Part shown: positions 47,446 to 60,899 of the stretch, piece after piece
How the letters are laid out: every line of letters starts with the position of its first letter
Position numbering within the stretch: the stretch's first letter is position 1
From: Epiperipatus broadwayi
Lineage: Eukaryota; Onychophora; Udeonychophora; Euonychophora; Peripatidae
Assembly (NCBI GenBank): GCA_028023455.1
Contig: JAQFVV010006294.1
Location: forward strand, 436,001 to 500,000
Reading direction: 5' to 3'
DNA: 64,000 nt
The notes under the pieces: generated by a model
Told to the model about the DNA's origin: nothing
The model's database searches: none
Seen by the model: only the letters and a program-made list of their open reading frames with translations
Position numbers and translations under genes: made by a program

Positions 47446-48019
47446 TTACCTTTTTTTTTAACTTTTATCTGATAACTCTTACAACATATCATGAAGCTTT
47501 AAAGAATTATTTGCAAAAACAACTACATCATCTTTAAAATCTAAATGACATAAATAATCTCCATTTACTTTTATTTCTTTAGCTTCCCCCTTTAATCCAC
47601 AAAATACTTGCAACACTGCTGTAAAGTTTTGGGGATATGAAAGTTACATTGTCATACACACTTCTCAATGTTAATCTTCCTAGTATCGTTATATAATCCA
47701 ATTGTTGCTGTTCCATTTTAATAAATATTCTTCAGATTATAATAATATCCTTGGTCTATATCTTGATGATCCAATGCTTTAATCACTGAAGAAATTCTTA
47801 TAGAATCAAATGAAACCAAATCATAATGGCAAATTCATTGGTCCTTTTTATAACTTCTCTCAATACTTAAATGTGATTCACTATACTAAACCATTTTTAA
47901 ATCCAGCTTGTTCTGTTGGTTCACTGTAGACAAATTGTAATTATCTTGATAAAATTTTTATATAAAACTGATAAAAGACTGATAAGTCTGTAATTTCTAA
48001 TAACTTCTTTATCACCTTT

Positions 48020-48340
48020 TTAAAATATTAACATTAATATTGCATTCTTCCAATCATCTGATACATCTTTATCATTTAGACATTTGGTATATAACTTTGC
48101 CAAACAATTTTCTGTTTCTTCACCTATTTCTTTTAAGATATCGATTATAATTCTATCTTTACCTGGAGTTTTTCCCTTCTTTATAAATTTAATTGTATGT
48201 CTTACTTCTTCTTTTAAAATCCTGGGCAATTCAGAAGCTAATTCTTGATAGAACCCTTCTACACATTTCACAATGTTATCTTTCTTTTTAGTAATAGTTC
48301 CATTTTTTTTCTTATTGCAGAAATTTCCTATCAATACCAA
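48020..48340 (-). pseudogene. LINE reverse transcriptase, fingers fragment
   Basis: A 106-codon open stretch containing LPRILKEEVRHTIKFIKKGK then TPGKDRIIIDILKEIG, and ending VSDDWKNAILMLIF. These are the K.GK.PG.D, E.LK..G and W..A....I motifs at the start of non-LTR reverse transcriptases. The frame continues in other phases on both sides. Confidence 0.85.
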
Positions 48341-49450
48341 AATGTTTTTACCTTCTTGAGACTTTTGTTTTCTTCTATAGATTTCCTTGCTAGTTCACAT
48401 TTATACTTTCTTATATCATTATCCATTCTTTTTCACACCATTTTACAAAATTCTAGATATTCAATCTTTCTAAGTGCATCGTTTTTATATATTTTCATAT
48501 TTCTTCTTTTTTCTATAAATCCTCTAGTCTCAGTGGAAAATTTACTTGTCAATTGCTGCATTTTTCTACCAGTTATCTCATTGCAGCTTTTAAAAGTATA
48601 TCACTTATCTTCCTATTGATTTCATTCAAATCTTAATCATTTCCAAAATCTATTAATATTTGAAAACGATTTGCAAGTTTTAATTTAAATTCATTGGAAT
48701 GTTTCTAAAGATTAGGAATATCAACTGTAAATATTGTTTTTCATAATAATTTTTATCTTTCTAGTTTTACATTAATATTTATCTTACATCTTACTAATTG
48801 ATGATCACTTCTTGTGTCGAATTTATTAAGAACATTACAATCATGAATAATCCAATTCTGCTGTACCTTCTTTGGATGCTTCCATGTCCATTTCTGTTTA
48901 ACATTTTTCTCAAAAAAAGTACTCATAATACAAAGTTTTTTATTTTTTGCAAAACCACAAGCCTATGTTTCTCTTATTTATTTCACCATAACTAAATTTA
49001 CCTACAGCACTTACATCATTCATTTGCTTACCAATTCTAGCATTAAAGCCTCCCATTTAAATTTGGTCTGATCAAAAGACTTTTGTATATCCATATAAAA
49101 ATCCTCTATTACTTCATCACTATGAAAACTTGTTGGGGCATAAACCTGAATTATCTGCATTTGATATCTGCTATTAAGTTGAATAATTAACTTTTCCATT
49201 CTGTCACACCATCGATCTCCACAATGTTGTTTTCCACTTTTTATTTATAATGAATCATACTCCACTTGTACTGCAAATGTTTGAGCCTTTATAGTACACA
49301 ACATGTGCACTTTTAAAACAATTGTTTTTTCATCTTTTCTTTTAATTTCACTAAATCCAATAATGTCACATTTAATATGAGACTGACCTTCCTCCAGTTC
49401 TTACAATCTTCCTTCACTTGAAGGTGACCTGCAGTTGTATGTACCTAAAT

Positions 49451-50474
49451 AAAAAATAAAACATTGTCATCAAATGGCAGCCTAGACTTGCAATCAGGGG
49501 GTTCTCTGTTATATATATATGTGTGTGTGTATCATTAAAATCAGTCAACACTCAGACATTTCAAATATCAACAATCTCAATCTGTTATCAATAAAGGTGA
49601 AATCCCATCTTTATTTATGGTCCAATATATTTATATACACCTAAAGATTGGACATTAGAGATTGAAATTATTGATACTCCTTAAACAGGTCAATATAACC
49701 TGTTCTAAATGCAAACTAATAAATAGTCAATAATAATATAATAAATTGCAATTATATTTTTCAAATTGTAATAATTCTCAAAGCATAAGTAGGTTTATAA
49801 GTATTCATTAATGTCAGTAACACTTTGACAATCCCAGCATCAATAACTTGTCAAGGTAACGGAGATTGAAATAATGTCTACCTTAAAATACATATATATA
49901 TAGCACTCTCCAGATCGACAAATCAGAAATTATTTTTACGTTATAATATGTTTGTTCTACCATTTATCTATTGCCTACGAATATGTAGAAAAAAAGTAAC
50001 TATTTTAAGCAAATAAAATTAAAAAATGGCTACATATTCTTTTTATTATATATAAATACATTTATATGTAATGTTAGTTAGCATTTCTTTGAAACTACAC
50101 AATTAAAAAGTGAAGTTCTTAAACTATTACAAAACGATAACTATCTTAGTCTAACCTCTGATCACCTTCAATTTTTAGATTACTTTTTATTGAAGGAAGA
50201 TTTCAGGAACTAAAAGAAGAATTATCCTATAATTAAATAAGACATTGTTAGATTTAATACCGCCAGAAGAAAAAAAAAGATTAATCAAAAAAATTAACAT
50301 ATTTTTATTATAAAGATGCAAATATTGGAATGCAATTGGAAAGATATTCATTATAAATAAAATATATTTTAAGGGTGAAAAATCTATATATCTTACTCCA
50401 CTACTGCTATTTTGCTTGAATAGTCAATAGATAGTCGATAGAAATTTGTTCCTAAATTCATTTTCAGTAATATC
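49451..50474. other. AT-rich sequence without recognised genes
   Basis: A short (AT)n/(GT)n microsatellite lies near 49512-49532. Nothing else assigned. Confidence 0.5.
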
Positions 50475-50545
50475 CTATCCCAACCTCAGACTCATTTCTG
50501 CCTTATGGCCTTTACCAGTAAGAAACTTGATACGGATCTAGTACA
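50475..50545 (-). ncRNA. Decayed hammerhead of the retrozyme family
   Basis: The minus strand reads CTTACTGGTAAAGGCCATAA, GGCAGAAAT, GAGTCTGAGG. Stem II GGCC/GGC, GAAA and GTC are recognisable, while CTGATGA has become CTGGTAA. A GATCCAGATGTACTAGATCC stretch upstream matches the 455-bp units. Confidence 0.5.
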
Positions 50546-52769
50546 TCTGGATCTTTTAAACCAAATCCACCTTTCATTCACATATTTTTGAGAACAAATC
50601 TATGGTCATTAGGTAATCTACAGATTTAAGCACCTGAATTTTCTCTTAATAAATAATAATATCCTGACATTCTATATAAATAACTTGATTGCAAACTTAC
50701 TTGTACTAAAGCTGGGTATATTTGTAATCAAATTGTGATCAAATACATACATATATATGATATTAAATTTTTGAAAGCTCTACTATAAAAATATATAGTG
50801 AGAGAAGTCATTACTCATATCTTTTTTACTATCAATTTTTTGTGATGATTCAGAGGTCATATCACAAGTATTGAGAATTAATTTGTTTAGTTATATATAC
50901 AATTTCATCATAATAACTCCTATTCTTTTAAACAACCCAGTAGAATATTAACAAATATATTATCCAGTAATACTATAATAAGGCAATAGATGTCAAATTG
51001 CTGTTTAATTGTAGAAATAGTTGTAATACCAGTAATGGTAAATCAGAAAATAACTATGGTTGTAGATATATGGAATGTATGTATTTTGCTTTATGGATAG
51101 CCTTCAAGTCTAAGGGAGAACAGTTCTAATATTAATACAGCTATTCGTCTTACAAAAGAAGGAGGTTAATTGTGTGGATAGTTAGAAGTTATTTTGAAGG
51201 GATAGATCACTAAGTAAAAGAAGACTGCATGAAAATCCAACTTGGATATTCTGTATTCTTGGAATTCTTATATGTATCAATGAAATGTTAATAAAAAAAA
51301 TTTAAATGTTTTAACTGACCAATCTGATCAGTTCTTCTAATGTTTGATTCAAAACATTGAATGAAAGAACATTGTCTACATATTAGATTTTCTGTGAGAT
51401 CTATTTGGAAATTTTGTATTTTTAGAATTCCTAGATGTATTAATAAAGATAAAATAATTTAAATTAAAAATTTATATTCTGCTGACAGTGCAATATGCAT
51501 TTTAAATTTAAATTATTTTATCTTTTCTTAACTCTCGTTTATAGCGAGTTTATAAGTATTAGAATAAGTAAAGAAAAGCACAGTAAATACCATTTGGAAT
51601 TAGTAAAAAAGCTAATGAAATTCAAAAAAACTCTTTTACATAGAGGTAATTGGATCAATATTAGTTTCAGATACTTCATTTAAAAAATCCTTTTATTTCT
51701 CCTTGAATATATCATTGAAAGTTATATTTTTATGTAGGAGAATAGGACCATTTGGTCCAAAGTTGTTAGAAATAACAATATTGGCTAAGATAACTCTAAT
51801 AACTTATTATCATAAACATCTTTGCTTAAGCAAAACAGTCATTATATATTCATGCACAGAATAAAAGCATTTTATGGATTGTATTATAAATGAAAATTGT
51901 TGCACAAAATATAGATTAGTATGCATCAAGGTATGACAATTGCATTAAAAATACATATCTTGTTCAAAACATGTTAGTAGAAAAATTGATATTCTTTGCT
52001 TTAGAAATTTAATTATTATTCATGATCAATTTTAATAGCTGTTAAACCTCAAAACTGCCATTTTAACATTTAAGCTTGTATTGCTCAGGTATAAAATTTT
52101 CTTAAAAAGTATGTTGCAGCTAAGAATATGTTAGTTTTTGGATTTACTAAAAAGATGAAAATAGTAATAATGTATATTAAAATAACAAAGATGCGATGTT
52201 TGCTGATTATAGTCACATTACATTTTTTTTTTATGCATCAGGAGTGACACATTGACCCTTTAAAAAATAATGATTCTATTTTTATATGATATTTTATATA
52301 GATTGGGAGAGAAAGTAAAGTAATGAAATGACTTTATTGCTCGAATTCATAAGAAGTTTGAATACCAGAAATGCCAGACCAGAGAGTGATTCATGGACCT
52401 TAAGTTCTAGAGTCTGCACATCCCACAAGGGATTGTGGGAGTATTTTGCATGTTTTAAACAAATGAAACAATTCATATGATTGCTTTTACTGATATCATT
52501 TACATTTGAAGATATTCAGTTTAATGAAATTAAAACAGCTTTTTGTAACTTGAAAAATAAAAACACTACAGTTCCTATTAGGCTATTTGAAGCAAAATTT
52601 AAAATATGATTGTGATATTCCAGCTTTAAGTCTATTAGAAATTTTTTAGACGTGGAATCATGTTTAGACTACATAATTTTAAAAAGCTTCTATTGTTACA
52701 ATGAATAGAAATAAATAGAATAGAAATAAATAGGATAGAAAAGATGTTTATAATAAATTATTCTCGAGA
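50546..52769. other. AT-rich sequence with a short degenerate duplication
   Basis: Segments near 51225-51290 and 51360-51450 are diverged copies (GGAATTC(T/C)TA.ATGTAT(C/T)AAT), suggesting an old tandem duplication. No gene recognised. Confidence 0.35.
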
Positions 52770-53650
52770 ATTTAGATAGATTGGGTTTCTCCAGTCCTAG
52801 TTGATAGATTTCCAGAAACTCAATGTTATTAGAAAAACTAACAACATCATATGCATTACTTTAGTTGTCAGGAGGAAAAAAATGTATTGAACAGCAACGT
52901 GATTTATATATCAGATTTCAATTATTTAGTTAAAGTCTTTGATTCAGTTACTCAAAATGTTTGCAGTATCATTTGAAATTAGCTTTCTGACTTCCAAAAT
53001 TTATTTTTATTTTGTGGCTTCCACGTGATAGTATGAAAGAAATTATTGTAAATACTTTACTGGTGACTGAAAAATTGAGGTGATTGAAATAAAAACTGGT
53101 GCTTTCAAATAACAATACATACTAGAACTGTCTTTGCTTTCCATTATTATAACACTGGCATTTAAAATGATTCATAGGTGATTTCCTAAATCAGATATCA
53201 GCATATGATTTAGGTTTAATACTATAACTTTGATGGCATTAATTAAAAGCAAAATCCAAAACTTATTTTTAGATTTATAATATGCCAATGTTTATGACAT
53301 TCTTGCCAATTTTTATAAATGTTCAAAAACTCCTTTGTAATATTAACCAGTGATGAAAGAAAAATATTTAGCTGTTTTTAGCTTATAGTTATCAATTTAA
53401 GATTATAAATCAATTTAAATATCTTGACAGTCTTTCAAGTTGAAAATTGGACTTAAATGATGAGTTAAACACAGATTCCAATAGGGTGGAAATTTAAGCA
53501 ATTGAAATATAAAGCATTCATCATAGAGATGTAATTGCTTCATCTAAATTACTTGTATTCAAATATTTTATTTGATTAAATTTACTATATGGAAGTAAGG
53601 CATGGACCTCCTTTCATCATAATTTAAAGGCACAAAAAAAATCATTTAAA
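52770..53650 (+). pseudogene. Degenerate LINE reverse transcriptase (second family)
   Basis: Plus-strand translation with stops and shifts gives, in order: FPETQCY.KN and FSCQEEKNV (the GFR...T.D.IF and QE....QN region), YLVKVFDSVTQNV (the D..KAFD.V motif), later FKYLDSLSS and LDLNDELNTDSNRVE (YLG..I..D.....EI..RI), and LLYGSKAWTSFHHNL (the LLYG.E.WT motif). This is the reverse-transcriptase palm and thumb of a non-LTR element. It lies in the opposite orientation to, and is distinct in sequence from, the 46.8-49.4 kb LINE. Element ends were not found. Confidence 0.75.
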
Positions 53651-54486
53651 AATTTGGTGTAATGATAATGAATATAGTGTGAATCATGCATTGAACTGAT
53701 CATATGAAGAGTAAAATAATAACAATCTTAATTAAAAAAATATATTATGCTAAACTTGGACCTGGGATTTGTAGAAAATAAATCTCATTTGTATTATAAA
53801 AATTATTTTAAAGATAATCTAAGATGATGCAATTACTGTTTATTGGGGGGGGGGTATGGCTGAGAATGCAATAGAAAACTATAATTATGCATGATGTTGA
53901 AATCTTTCAAAAAAAAAAAGTTTGCTGAAGAAGAAGCTAATCATCATACAATTATAAATAAACAGACTAAGGGACTAGTTAAGGAAATATGTAGTCATAG
54001 TTGTATTTTATTGATTGGTTTCTATACTCATAAAAAATCATTTAAATAAACAGAGTAAAAAACTAGTTATAGAAATATGTGGTTATAAAGAACCAGTTAA
54101 AGAAATATGCGGTTAAGTCTGTGTCTCATAGATTGGATTGTATAATCTTTTGGAGTTAGAATGTTCATAAGAGTGTCCTAAGACATATATATATATATAT
54201 ATGTGTGTGTGTGTTGATTATATAATTGAATATTTATAAATAGTACAGTAATTAGATAATTACAAATTTTTTTTTATCCTAGTAATCTTTGTCAACTAAC
54301 ACTTTGAAAGGCTAACCTTCCCACAATTCTGTGATCTTAATGTTTGCTGCCTACCTGTTAATTAAGTCATGTTTGTATTTATATATTAGCATAGCTTACT
54401 TTATTTTCCTTTAATTGTTATTTTTTTCAATTTGCAACATTTTTACATTATTAAAATTGAAATCAAAACCATAAATACATGACTTA

Positions 54487-54744
54487 TTACAGTCGTAAAA
54501 AAACAGATGCTGAAATATTATTATCTACTTTACAATTTTGTTTTGATTTCTGAACCCATTTTAATAATAGCGAGTGCTCTTTAGTTCTTTTTCCCAGCAT
54601 ACATCTCAATTCACCTATATATCCATTACCACACCTACATATCCATTTATAAATGACACAATTTTTATTTATAAATGAAGTTCTATCTTTAGAATTATTT
54701 ATTAATTTGTTTAATGTAGGAGGTATGTAAAATGCAATATCCAC
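54487..54744 (-). pseudogene. PLE GIY-YIG endonuclease fragment, left arm
   Basis: An 85-codon frame with NCVIYKWICRCGNGYIGELR: the Cys-rich finger (one Cys changed to Tyr relative to the right arm) and the YIGE catalytic half of GIY-YIG, then KRTKEHSLLLKWVQKS with the conserved His. It frameshifts at 54490 relative to the right arm. N-terminal RT parts are absent. Confidence 0.88.
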
Positions 54745-54863
54745 ATATTCCTTTATAAATATTCCTTATAAAATTTACTTGATCATCCATATATTTTGAA
54801 TGATTAAGCACATTTTATAAGATGATTAAGTAAATTTAATAAGAAATATTTATAAAGGTATAT

Positions 54864-55190
54864 GTGGATATTGCATTTTACACACCTCTTACATTAAACA
54901 AATTAATAAATAATTCTAAAGATAGAACCTCATTTATAAATAAAAATTGTGTCATTTGTAAATGGATATGTAGGTGTGGTAGTGTATATATAGGTGAATC
55001 GAGATGTATGTTGGAAAAAAGAACTAAAGAGCACTCGCTGTTATTAAAATGGGTTCAGAAATCGAAACAAAATTGTAAAGTAGATAATAATATTTCAGCA
55101 TCTGTTTTTTACGACTGTAATAAGTCATGTATCTATGGTTTTGACTTCAATTTTAATAATGAAAAAATATTGCAAATTAAAAAAAAATAA
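54864..55190 (+). pseudogene. PLE GIY-YIG endonuclease fragment, right arm
   Basis: A 108-codon frame. Cys29, Cys32, Cys36 and Cys38 precede YIG at residues 42-44 and Glu45, giving the zinc-finger-like insert and YIG half typical of PLE endonucleases; the conserved EH pair is at residues 56-57. The frame ends at a stop in an A-run (55190). Downstream, another phase continues KIKEAMLIYKYKHDL up to about 55320. A pseudogene, though the best-preserved endonuclease in the window. Confidence 0.9.
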
Positions 55191-55436
55191 CAATAAAAGT
55201 AAAATAAAAGAAGCTATGCTAATATACAAATACAAACATGACTTAATTACCAGGCAGCAAACGTTAAGATTACGGAATTGTGGGAAGGTTAGTCTTTCAA
55301 AGTGTTAGTTGACAAAGATTACTAGGATAATCAAAAGTGCTTCTAAGTGGATAAAATTTTTAATTATCTAATTACTATATTTATAAATATTCAATTATAT
55401 AATTATGTATATTGATTTTAAAAAACACAGACATCA

Positions 55437-55447
55437 AATAATATTAT

Positions 55448-55528
<81 letters not shown>
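55437..55528. repeat. (AT)n microsatellite
   Basis: Almost uninterrupted AT dinucleotides of about 90 bp, broken once by GATAT near 55494. It directly follows the PLE palindrome. A shorter (AT)n-(GT)n run is at 54187-54213 on the other side. Confidence 0.95.
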
Positions 55529-55529
<1 letters not shown>

Positions 55530-58500
55530 TCACCAATTGATCAATAACAATATGAAATAATGTTCCGGCTTAACTCTGATCTTAACATAATAAGAAATAA
55601 GTATTAATATCGTAAGATAATTTCTATCACTAGACTAGATCAAAATTTATTAATTAATAATATATGGCTCAATTAAATAAATAAATAATATACTTGTAAT
55701 AATCATGAGACATTTAATGAAAGGTATAGTTGTTGGACTACAATGAGAACATCTCCCTAAGAATATAATCTCAATGGCATAAGAACACTATCCCTTTTTT
55801 TATTCAAATAATAACATAAATTTATAGCATCCTTATGACTTTAAAATATCACAAATAATCTAATATATTATACTAGGTAAATTATAATATCTGTTATAAA
55901 ATATAGTCATATCAGGTTCTTTAAATAAATCATTAGCTTAATTTACAATATCATGTAGCCAAGTATGATGAGGGATTTTGCATCACACTCAACTGCACCT
56001 CAATAATAATAATAACAATAAAATATAATATTTCTACCCTCAACTTAACTAATAATTTGTACGATATTTACTATTTAATAATCAGGTTAAAGATAATTTC
56101 TACCCTCAACTTAACTAATAATTTGTACAATATTTACTATTTAATAATCAGGATAAAGATGATGATAATAATAATAAAGATAATACTAATAATAATCCAC
56201 TTCTCTTATTTATCATGTAGCATATTAAAAGTAAGGTATAATCTGAAATATATGGCAATAGGAAATATATTTAATCTTATGGCAATAATTTAAGTATTGG
56301 ATTACGACCAAAATAATATTAAAACAAAACTATATTTCAGTATCATATTCTGAATAATAATTATCATTTAAATAAACCATTTTTATTTATGATATGCAAA
56401 ATATGTTATATGTTCAATTTTGAGTTTTGTGGATCAAATCTTGTGGAAGTGAATAGATCAATAATAACACTGACAAAAGTTTTTATAAAACAACTTTAAT
56501 AAATGTATTCTATTTAACAAACCAACTTTATACAATAAATTTATAGTTTATTATAAAAAGACTAACAAATATAATACTAAAGTTAAAACAAAATATGTAC
56601 AAAATTAAACAAAAAGAAAAGATTACGTTACAGATTACCAATATAAAAAATCATCAATATGTAAGTCTTCACTCCGGCTTATGAACTTTTATTTAGGCAT
56701 ATTTATATAAATATTCAAATTTTATCATTCACCTTACAAAATTACATTAGGTTTATTACTAGTTAAATGAATAAGAATATATTATTTCTTTACTTCTAGT
56801 AAATATATAAAAAAAATATTTTGTATAATGTTTTCATCAATCAAAACATATTTTAGATTCATTCTAGGATAATAAAATATAAAGTAACAAAAACAATGTT
56901 TGTTCATGTACTAAAATAATTTTCTTGTTACCACTCTAAATTTTATTATATGTTTCATGTTCAAAAAACATAAAATATAAAAATTAAATAAAATATATAA
57001 GCATTCATAATATACTCCCCATTCCTCATTCTGGTGTTTCTTTGTAAAATATGCATTATTTAAAAAAATATTACTGATTTATGAAATATTGAAAAATATC
57101 AAAAGCATTTGAAAATATATTAGGAATGGTTATGATTCCTTTATCATCTTCGTCATCAGCATTAAACATTCAAGATCATTTGTATTTTTACTTAATTCAA
57201 AACCTATCTTGCCTTCTTTAAAAATAATTCATCATTCTAAGTTTATTCATTATTCTACTTTCAGAATACTAAATTCCACAATGCATTACTAATAAAATTA
57301 AGATAGTGATATAATGTATAGGATATGAAGGAATAACTAGAGTAATGACTCAATAGCATAAAATAATTAACTAATTCACATGGAAAGCAGTGTGAAGCAA
57401 CAGGTATGACTTAATCTAATACCCATAGAAAATAATGTCTTGGCTCTCTTTTAGCACTTACAGAACATCAAAATACAAATGTCCAGCATTGTCCATGGAA
57501 ATAACATACAATAATACAGGGTTTTGTTGACTGTATCTGTACAATATCTACTTTGTTATAACATAGATTAATCTTCATGTATTCTTAACATACCCTACAA
57601 ATATTAACATCCAGGGTTTCATTTTCTATTCCCCTATTCACTATCATCTAAAATTCCAAATAGATTTAAACAATCTACATCCTAAAATAAACTGAACAAT
57701 TTTCCCAATAATAAACAAAGCAAACATATTGATTTATCAAACTATGAATACCTTAAGAAATGGTTTCACATACTTAAGCTTAGCCACAAATACAAATGAC
57801 TTTGGTTAAAATATACTACTAATATTCATATATTTAAAAGAAATATAATATTGTTTTACTTAGCAAAAATCACACAAAATTATGATAATTAATAAAGTTA
57901 TGATGAACTTCATTATAAATATATATATGCATATTTTCATTTATAGTTTATATCATTTAATAAAAAAAATCTGTATGGGTTATTAATTCACACATCTGTA
58001 TATCCATTCATTCTTTCAGCATGATATGAATATTTAAATTCCAAGCAATTCTTAAAATATATACCATATGATATTTAAAATAATTAAAATTACCTATGTA
58101 ATTAAAATATCACATTTTGATGTCTTCTGGTCCAATTACATAATAGCATAAAAAATCATAAATTCTATTCACACAGCGCCCATTATAAAATATTATACTT
58201 TAAAGAAATGTTTCCAAAATTTTAAAAATTGTTAAATTATTTTAAAATTAGGATTATGATAATCAAAAGTATCTACTAATGCAACTTATCTAATATAACC
58301 TAAAAATAAGTTTAAATTTTAATGTTAGTATTCTTTTTTTAAAAAAAAAAAAAAATTAACACATAAAAACTAATAATAAAATTCCAAGTTACGTATTTCT
58401 TCTCTTCATATATGTTCTTCTTTGAAAAGTCCTGCTAATGAATTGGGGATTGCACAGTCACTACACAACAAACATTGTCTAAAGTTTTTCTTTCTACCTC

Positions 58501-59200
58501 TCCTCCCTCAGTGCATAAAAAAGAAAAATACTTGTCAACTTTTAAATATCCAGAAAAATCATGAAAATTATCAAACATCCTGTTGTGAAAAGAGGTTTGC
58601 AGTCTTTATATCTGTCAGTTTCCTCCAGGATAATAATAATTTATTGAATGATATTTTAAAATCCATTTTGTGAAAGTAAATCATTTTTCCTCTGTATATG
58701 TATGTATAGTCCAATTTGTTCAGGGACAAGTGCATCATTCACAGTCATATTTATTAAAACACATAATTCCGGAATAAGCAGACGTCATTCCATTTTAAGC
58801 TCATTCCAATAAGGCACATATGCAAATAAATGAATTCAAGTTGGGTTTTTTTTAATATTAAAAGATTATTTATTCCTAGTGAAATATATATTTTATTCCG
58901 TTAACCATTTTCTTACTTTTTTAAAAAAAAATATACAGCAATTAAAATAGCGGTTGGTCATATTTTAATGTTCACTTATTTTATATAGCATTTTTAACAG
59001 CTATATTTTTATATAATTTATCTTCAAAATATCTTCCTCAACAAGTCCCAAATATTATTAACTGAAATCATTTCAAAAATAATAATGTAAATTTAGAGAG
59101 AACGATATTTATTTTATAGCTCATCTCCATTGTCTCATAAAGTTCATAGGTAAATTGTGTTCCCATCTTTTCCGATAATTTATATTAAAATAATGTTTTT
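55529..59200. other. AT-rich sequence without recognised genes
   Basis: A 57-bp tandem duplication (TTTCTACCCTCAACTTAACT and following) occurs at about 56030-56089 and 56096-56154. No coding region supported. Confidence 0.5.
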
Positions 59201-59208
59201 TAAAAGTT

Positions 59209-59400
59209 CTAAACTTCATGAATACAGACAGTCATTGTATATAACATACCTCTAGATAATAATCGTATATAATTTTGAAGTATTCCATGCAAACAAATAT
59301 TTAAATCCTCATATAACATGGGCAAAAACATAATTCCATAAACTCTTTGCTTTTCATCGCTAATCCTCCCATACACCGGGACTATAAATTTTTGCTCCAT
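59209..59400 (-). other. Candidate exon or small open frame, unknown
   Basis: A 63-codon minus frame whose first 51 codons read like ordinary protein (MEQKFIVPVYGRISDEKQRV then YGIMFLPMLYEDLNI). It contains an internal splice-donor-like AGAG|GTATGT after codon 50. I do not recognise it, and no good acceptor precedes it. It could be a first exon or chance. Confidence 0.2.
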
Positions 59401-60660
59401 AACTCATTAATGAATTTCAGTCAAGTTTCAGAATAGTTTATTAATAAGAAATTTAGTAAATTTATTCACACATGATGTTGAACTAAAGATTAACTTTCTT
59501 TATCCTTTTGACTATATTTTTTAAAATAATTTTTTAAAAATTTAGATAATTTACTATTAGGTTTTATTATATTACAAGCCTATAGTAATAAAGATACACA
59601 TTAACACATTTTTTTCTAACAACAATTTTTCACCACCTTTAACTAATTACACACTGTATTTATATCCATTTTTTAAAAAGATTTGCTTGGTTAAAATAAA
59701 AATAGACAACAAGCTAATTTACATATTACTTAATTAAGTAATTTTAAAATTGAAAATAAAATAATGAGTCATCTTTTAAATAAGAAATATAAGAAATATT
59801 TGATTCACTAATTTATTTAATAACTCTACTTATCCAAACAAAAATATTTTAAAATAATACATTTTATTAATCCCTTACCAATTCATTAAATTATAAGAAA
59901 ATATTTAATTTAATATAGCAATTTTAGTCAACATTTATTAATTTAAAATATCTTTAAAAACTAATTGAAATATTATTTTAAACATTTTATCATGTTCAAA
60001 TGTTTCCACTTTATATATAATTTCAGAAAGCAATTTAAACTTTGTCTAAATTCATCCAAGCATTACACACATATTGCCAGCCATATGATCTGCTATCCCA
60101 GACTAATGTTGCAATTTTTGAAACTGTCTGAAATAAAACCAAATGAATATTTAATTACAAAATAATACACATTATAAAATATTAAATATGATGATAATAA
60201 TACAATTTAAAATAGTAAATTTTAATATTTTTAAATAATAAATAAAAATAAAAATATTTGGTGCACCATAAAATATGAAGAACTTTAATAAATAATTAGT
60301 ACACAATTTTAATTTACTTTAAAGATAAATTTATTAATTTATTCAACATATTTAATACTATATTGTAAATTAATGATTTTAAAATATTCTTTGACTTCTT
60401 ATGTATCTATTTTAATAGGTTTTAAATATCTTTAAACATTACTATTACAATTATAACACTTATAATCATCTTAATTTAAAATTTTTAAAGAAATTGGCTT
60501 TTCTCACCATATCTGACCTTAACAAAAGAGTACAATATATATATAATTAATAAAGCAAGTCATATATAGCATATCATTGCTTTTATAAGCTTGTATTTAC
60601 AAATATGTAATATAGAGAGTGAAAATTTCGAGTTTCTACTTAAATATTATATATTAAGTA
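59401..60660. other. AT-rich sequence without recognised genes
   Basis: Nothing assigned. Confidence 0.5.
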
Positions 60661-60698
60661 AGTGTAGGGTTTTGAGTTGATATTTTAGATCTAGTGTC

Positions 60699-60770
60699 TG
60701 AATATTCTAGCTCCTCAATGAGGTGAGACAAAAACTCGAAACCAATTGGTCTGGTGATAGGAATGTTCTG
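60699..60770 (+). ncRNA. Decayed hammerhead with 3-nt loss in the core
   Basis: Outer stem I GAATATTC (60700-60707) pairs with GAATGTTC (60761-60768). CTCA is followed by ATGAGG, as if CTG of CTGATGA had been deleted. Stem II is GAG/CTC. GAAA and a 3-bp stem III (ACC/GGT, loop AATT) precede GTC (about 60749-60751). Structure around the core is kept although the core is broken. Confidence 0.5.
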
Positions 60771-60899
60771 GATAGAGATTTTAAATATTTTCTCTTACCA
60801 CACTTATCGATTAAGGGCTTGTTTGAGCTATTGGTACGCTCTCTTCTCTACATTATATATACATGTAATTTTATAATTAAATATTAATAAATACAGTAA

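Larger units (their letters stand above)
46760..49450 (-). mobile_element. Degenerate RTE-like non-LTR retrotransposon (LINE)
   Basis: Read on the minus strand, in order: an AP-endonuclease part starting near 49430 (CDIIGFSEIKRKDE, then VYAPTSFHSDEVIEDFYMDI near 49170-49050), a linker, the reverse-transcriptase fingers (48340-48020), the palm with a decayed FADD box, FKDDVVVF (about 47540), the thumb (47445-47146), and the C-terminal tail ending near 46760. About 2.7 kb, slightly shorter than typical RTE elements, with many stops and frameshifts. No 3' repeat tail or target duplication was seen. Confidence 0.8.
54215..55410. mobile_element. Near-perfect palindrome of two PLE 3' fragments (head to head)
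   Basis: Left arm about 54215-54790 (minus) and right arm about 54840-55410 (plus) match over their whole length, including the AT-rich tail (AATTAGATAATT and ATATTTATAAATA). The centre is only about 50 bp. Each arm encodes the GIY-YIG endonuclease end of a PLE protein, then a conserved final segment, SFKVLVDKDY, near 54300 and 55305. Arm identity looks high, so the pair arose together or by inverted duplication. A run of (AT)n follows at 55440-55530. Confidence 0.85.

Noticed and set aside
48245-48619. A 124-codon plus frame
   Set aside because: It is the antisense shadow of the minus-strand LINE reverse transcriptase.
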